NCBI GenBank assembly: GCA_030671985.1
Contig: DAOVHI010000072.1
Location: 1 to 7,196, forward strand
Reading direction: 5' to 3'
Source of the DNA: a bacterium
GTDB lineage: Bacteria; JAHJDO01
Length of the DNA stretch: 7,196 nt
Positions within the stretch are counted from its first letter, which is position 1; each line of letters starts with the position of its first letter. The position numbers were made by a program, and so were the translations under genes. Below are positions 5,846 through 7,196 of the stretch, piece by piece. The notes beneath the pieces are model-generated. The model was not told the origin of the DNA. It ran no database searches and worked only from the letters and a program-made list of their open reading frames with translations.

Positions 5846-6599
5846 AACATTCCTCCTTTTTATCCATCCTTTGCTTTGATATCTCATGGCAAAGAATAGC
5901 GCAGGCTATATTAACATTGAATGAAAGTTTGGCTCCGTTCATTGGAATCCGAACTTTTATATCAAGGTGTTTTTGCAATCCATGGCGAATACCTTTTCCT
6001 TCAGATCCCAACACAATACCAAGAGGAAAAGGGAAGTCAACTTTGTTTATGTCCTTAGAATCATCAGCAATAACAGTTCCCATTATCCAGTATCCGGAAG
6101 CCTTTGCGTCAATTATGGCGTCGGAAAGGTTTGTTACCATTGATATCTGTACATAATTTTCTCCTCCCGAAGCAACATGTTGAACTGTTTCATTCACTTC
6201 GCAGGCCTCAAATTTTGGAATAATAATGGCAAGCCTGCCAAAACAAGCGGCGGTGCGGATAATGACTCCTAAATTGTGAGGATCGTTTATCCTGTCGAGG
6301 AATAGAAGTGTTAATTGCTTGTCTTTAGATAAATCCAATAAATCATCAAAAGGCACATATTCAAATTTATTCACACTGGCAATTATGCCCTGAAGATCCT
6401 TGGTATGTTTGATTCTCTCCAGTCTCTGACGAGGCAGGCGTTCAGAAGGAACGGAGTTCTCTTTTATTAATTTTTCTATATGAGGCACATTGAAATTATC
6501 CTGCAGAAAGATTTTTTTTATGGAGCGGGGATTTGTCTTTAATCTCTCGAAAACCGAATTTCTTCCGTGTAACATTGTAGAGTTCTTATTTTTTGGCAA
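5835..6599 (-). CDS. rlmB: 23S rRNA (guanosine-2'-O-)-methyltransferase RlmB / TrmH-family SpoU methylase
   Basis: RlmB methylates the 2'-OH of G2251 in the peptidyl-transferase P loop of 23S rRNA, using SAM. The 254-residue length is typical. An N-terminal SpoU substrate-binding domain (about 8-85) starts with LHGRNSVFERL and ends near DLQGIIASV. The knotted SPOUT catalytic domain (about 96-245) shows motif 1 LDRINDPHNLGVIIRTA with Asn109 and Arg115, motif 2 GIVLGSEGKGIR with Glu200, and motif 3 VRIPMNGAKLSFNVNIA with Ser226 and Asn228. Motif 3 departs from the common SLNVSVA (Phe for Leu, Asn for Ser). The start is TTG at 6599, supported by AGGAG 6 bases upstream; the ATG at codon 9 has no binding site and would cut into the domain. 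It overlaps maf by 14 bases upstream and the small gene by 11 bases downstream. A different TrmH-family target cannot be excluded. Confidence 0.9.
   Translation of the reverse strand: MPKNKNSTMLHGRNSVFERLKTNPRSIKKIFLQDNFNVPHIEKLIKENSVPSERLPRQRLERIKHTKDLQGIIASVNKFEYVPFDDLLDLSKDKQLTLLFLDRINDPHNLGVIIRTAACFGRLAIIIPKFEACEVNETVQHVASGGENYVQISMVTNLSDAIIDAKASGYWIMGTVIADDSKDINKVDFPFPLGIVLGSEGKGIRHGLQKHLDIKVRIPMNGAKLSFNVNIACAILCHEISKQRMDKKEECYEQ
5852..5858 (-). promoter_or_regulatory. Ribosome binding site of the DUF5661-like gene
   Basis: AAGGAGG on the minus strand lies 6 bases before the ATG at 5845 and within the last codons of rlmB. It decides the start of the small gene and supports coupling of its translation to rlmB. 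Confidence 0.7.
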
Positions 6600-7188
6600 T
6601 TCCTTCTCCTAAAAGATCGACACCTAATTTTTCAAAAAGTTCGTCAAGTTTCATCATTGGCAGTCCAAGTATATTATAGAACGAACCTTCTATATTATCG
6701 AATATAAATGTTCCTGGTCCTTCTATTGAAAAACCGCCTGCCTTGTCATTGTGTCCGGCTATTGCCGCAAACTTGTTTATCTTTTCAAGCGAGAGCCTTT
6801 TGACATGAATCTTTGACATATCAACTGCTTCTTCCGATTTACCTCTTTTGGCGTCTATTACGCAAAGACCGGTGTAGACAAAGACTGTCTTTCCTGAGAA
6901 CGACTTGAGAAGAGATATTGCCTCTTTTCTTGTCTTTGGTTTTCCGATGAGACGTTTTTCTAACAAAACAAGAGTATCCGCTCCGACGATATAACCTTCC
7001 TTATATCCAGCCGCTACTTTTTCTGCCTTGATCCGGGCATTATACAGAACGTTAAACTCCGCACCCTTTTTATGATCCATCTTTTCATGAACGCTGCTTA
7101 CAACAACTTCGTGAGGTATTCCGCATTCCTTAAGTATCTTTGAACGTCTCTTTGACTTCGACGCTAATATTATATTGTATTTCATCAT
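6586..7188 (-). CDS. maf: Maf-family nucleoside triphosphate pyrophosphatase (septum formation inhibitor Maf homologue)
   Basis: Maf proteins are cytoplasmic house-cleaning pyrophosphatases that hydrolyse (d)TTP, UTP or modified pyrimidine nucleotides to monophosphates; overproduction of the Bacillus protein inhibits septation. The 200-residue length is typical. Seen in order are LASKSKRR (residues 8-15), GADTLVL with Asp71, GKP (82-84) with Lys83, SFSGKTVFVYTGLCVI, DKAGGFSIEG (148-157) and NILGLPM (172-178). The first motif is usually LASxSPRR; here Lys replaces Pro, while the Ser and both Arg remain. Two adjacent ATG codons (7188 and 7185) could each be the start, and no Shine-Dalgarno is seen in the 8 bases left before the window edge. 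A TAG at 7191-7189 just before the start could be the stop of a cut-off upstream gene, but only two codons are visible. Its 3' end overlaps rlmB by 14 bases, so it probably heads this operon or continues it. Confidence 0.92.
   Translation of the reverse strand: MMKYNIILASKSKRRSKILKECGIPHEVVVSSVHEKMDHKKGAEFNVLYNARIKAEKVAAGYKEGYIVGADTLVLLEKRLIGKPKTRKEAISLLKSFSGKTVFVYTGLCVIDAKRGKSEEAVDMSKIHVKRLSLEKINKFAAIAGHNDKAGGFSIEGPGTFIFDNIEGSFYNILGLPMMKLDELFEKLGVDLLGEGIAKK
6606..6610 (-). promoter_or_regulatory. Ribosome binding site selecting the TTG start of rlmB
   Basis: AGGAG on the minus strand lies 6 bases before TTG (6599-6597), inside the end of maf. No comparable site precedes the first ATG (6575-6573), so the TTG start is preferred. 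Confidence 0.65.
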
Positions 7189-7196
7189 CTATTCAT

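Noticed and set aside
5846-5887. Longer start for the 47-residue gene at ATG 5887
   Set aside because: The extra 14 residues come from out-of-frame rlmB codons and lack a good upstream binding site, while the ATG at 5845 has AAGGAGG at ideal spacing.
1-7196. Novel defence, mobile or biosynthetic system
   Set aside because: Every sizeable gene except the 47-residue one belongs to a well-known housekeeping family. No transposase, integrase, nuclease, toxin, repeat array or attachment-like direct repeat was seen.

Overview
The window looks like ordinary chromosomal DNA from an AT-rich, uncultivated-type bacterium (GC roughly 38-40% by eye). It is probably a whole short contig or the end of one: the first gene is cut by the left edge, and the last gene starts 8 bases from the right edge. 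No gene fixes the phylum. A GuaB3-type IMP dehydrogenase without CBS domains and a DUF5661-like small protein would fit a candidate-phylum bacterium, but that is inference. There are no RNA genes, insertion sequences, CRISPR arrays, phage genes or toxin-antitoxin genes, and the genes are packed tightly, with no gene-free stretch above about 70 bases.

Left part, plus strand (1-2012): the 3' third of uvrB (nucleotide excision repair helicase subunit). Directly after its stop codon lies a near-consensus sigma70-type promoter, followed by a complete guaB3-like IMP dehydrogenase gene (purine nucleotide synthesis).

Right part, minus strand (7188 down to 2022), read in the direction of transcription: a Maf-type nucleotide pyrophosphatase; an RlmB/TrmH-type 23S rRNA 2'-O-methyltransferase that overlaps it and starts with TTG; a 47-residue DUF5661-like small protein that overlaps rlmB; then a promoter; an amino acid permease fused to a C-terminal PTS EIIA-type domain; a cyclophilin with a signal peptide and a second, well-placed internal start; and a MiaB tRNA methylthiotransferase that lacks its TRAM domain. 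The last of these converges on guaB3 with only 9 bases between the two stop codons.

Maf, rlmB and the small gene form one translationally coupled unit, since both junctions overlap. The permease, cyclophilin and miaB genes follow with gaps of 45-65 bases and probably form a second unit driven by the promoter before the permease, with or without read-through from the first. The functional theme is housekeeping: DNA repair, purine synthesis, rRNA and tRNA modification, nucleotide sanitation, protein folding and amino acid uptake. I found no convincing new multi-gene system. The points worth checking are the permease-EIIA fusion, the TRAM-less MiaB, the cyclophilin with two possible start sites, the tiny conserved protein coupled to rlmB, and the first ~97 bases, where sequence in the uvrB frame does not look like UvrB.
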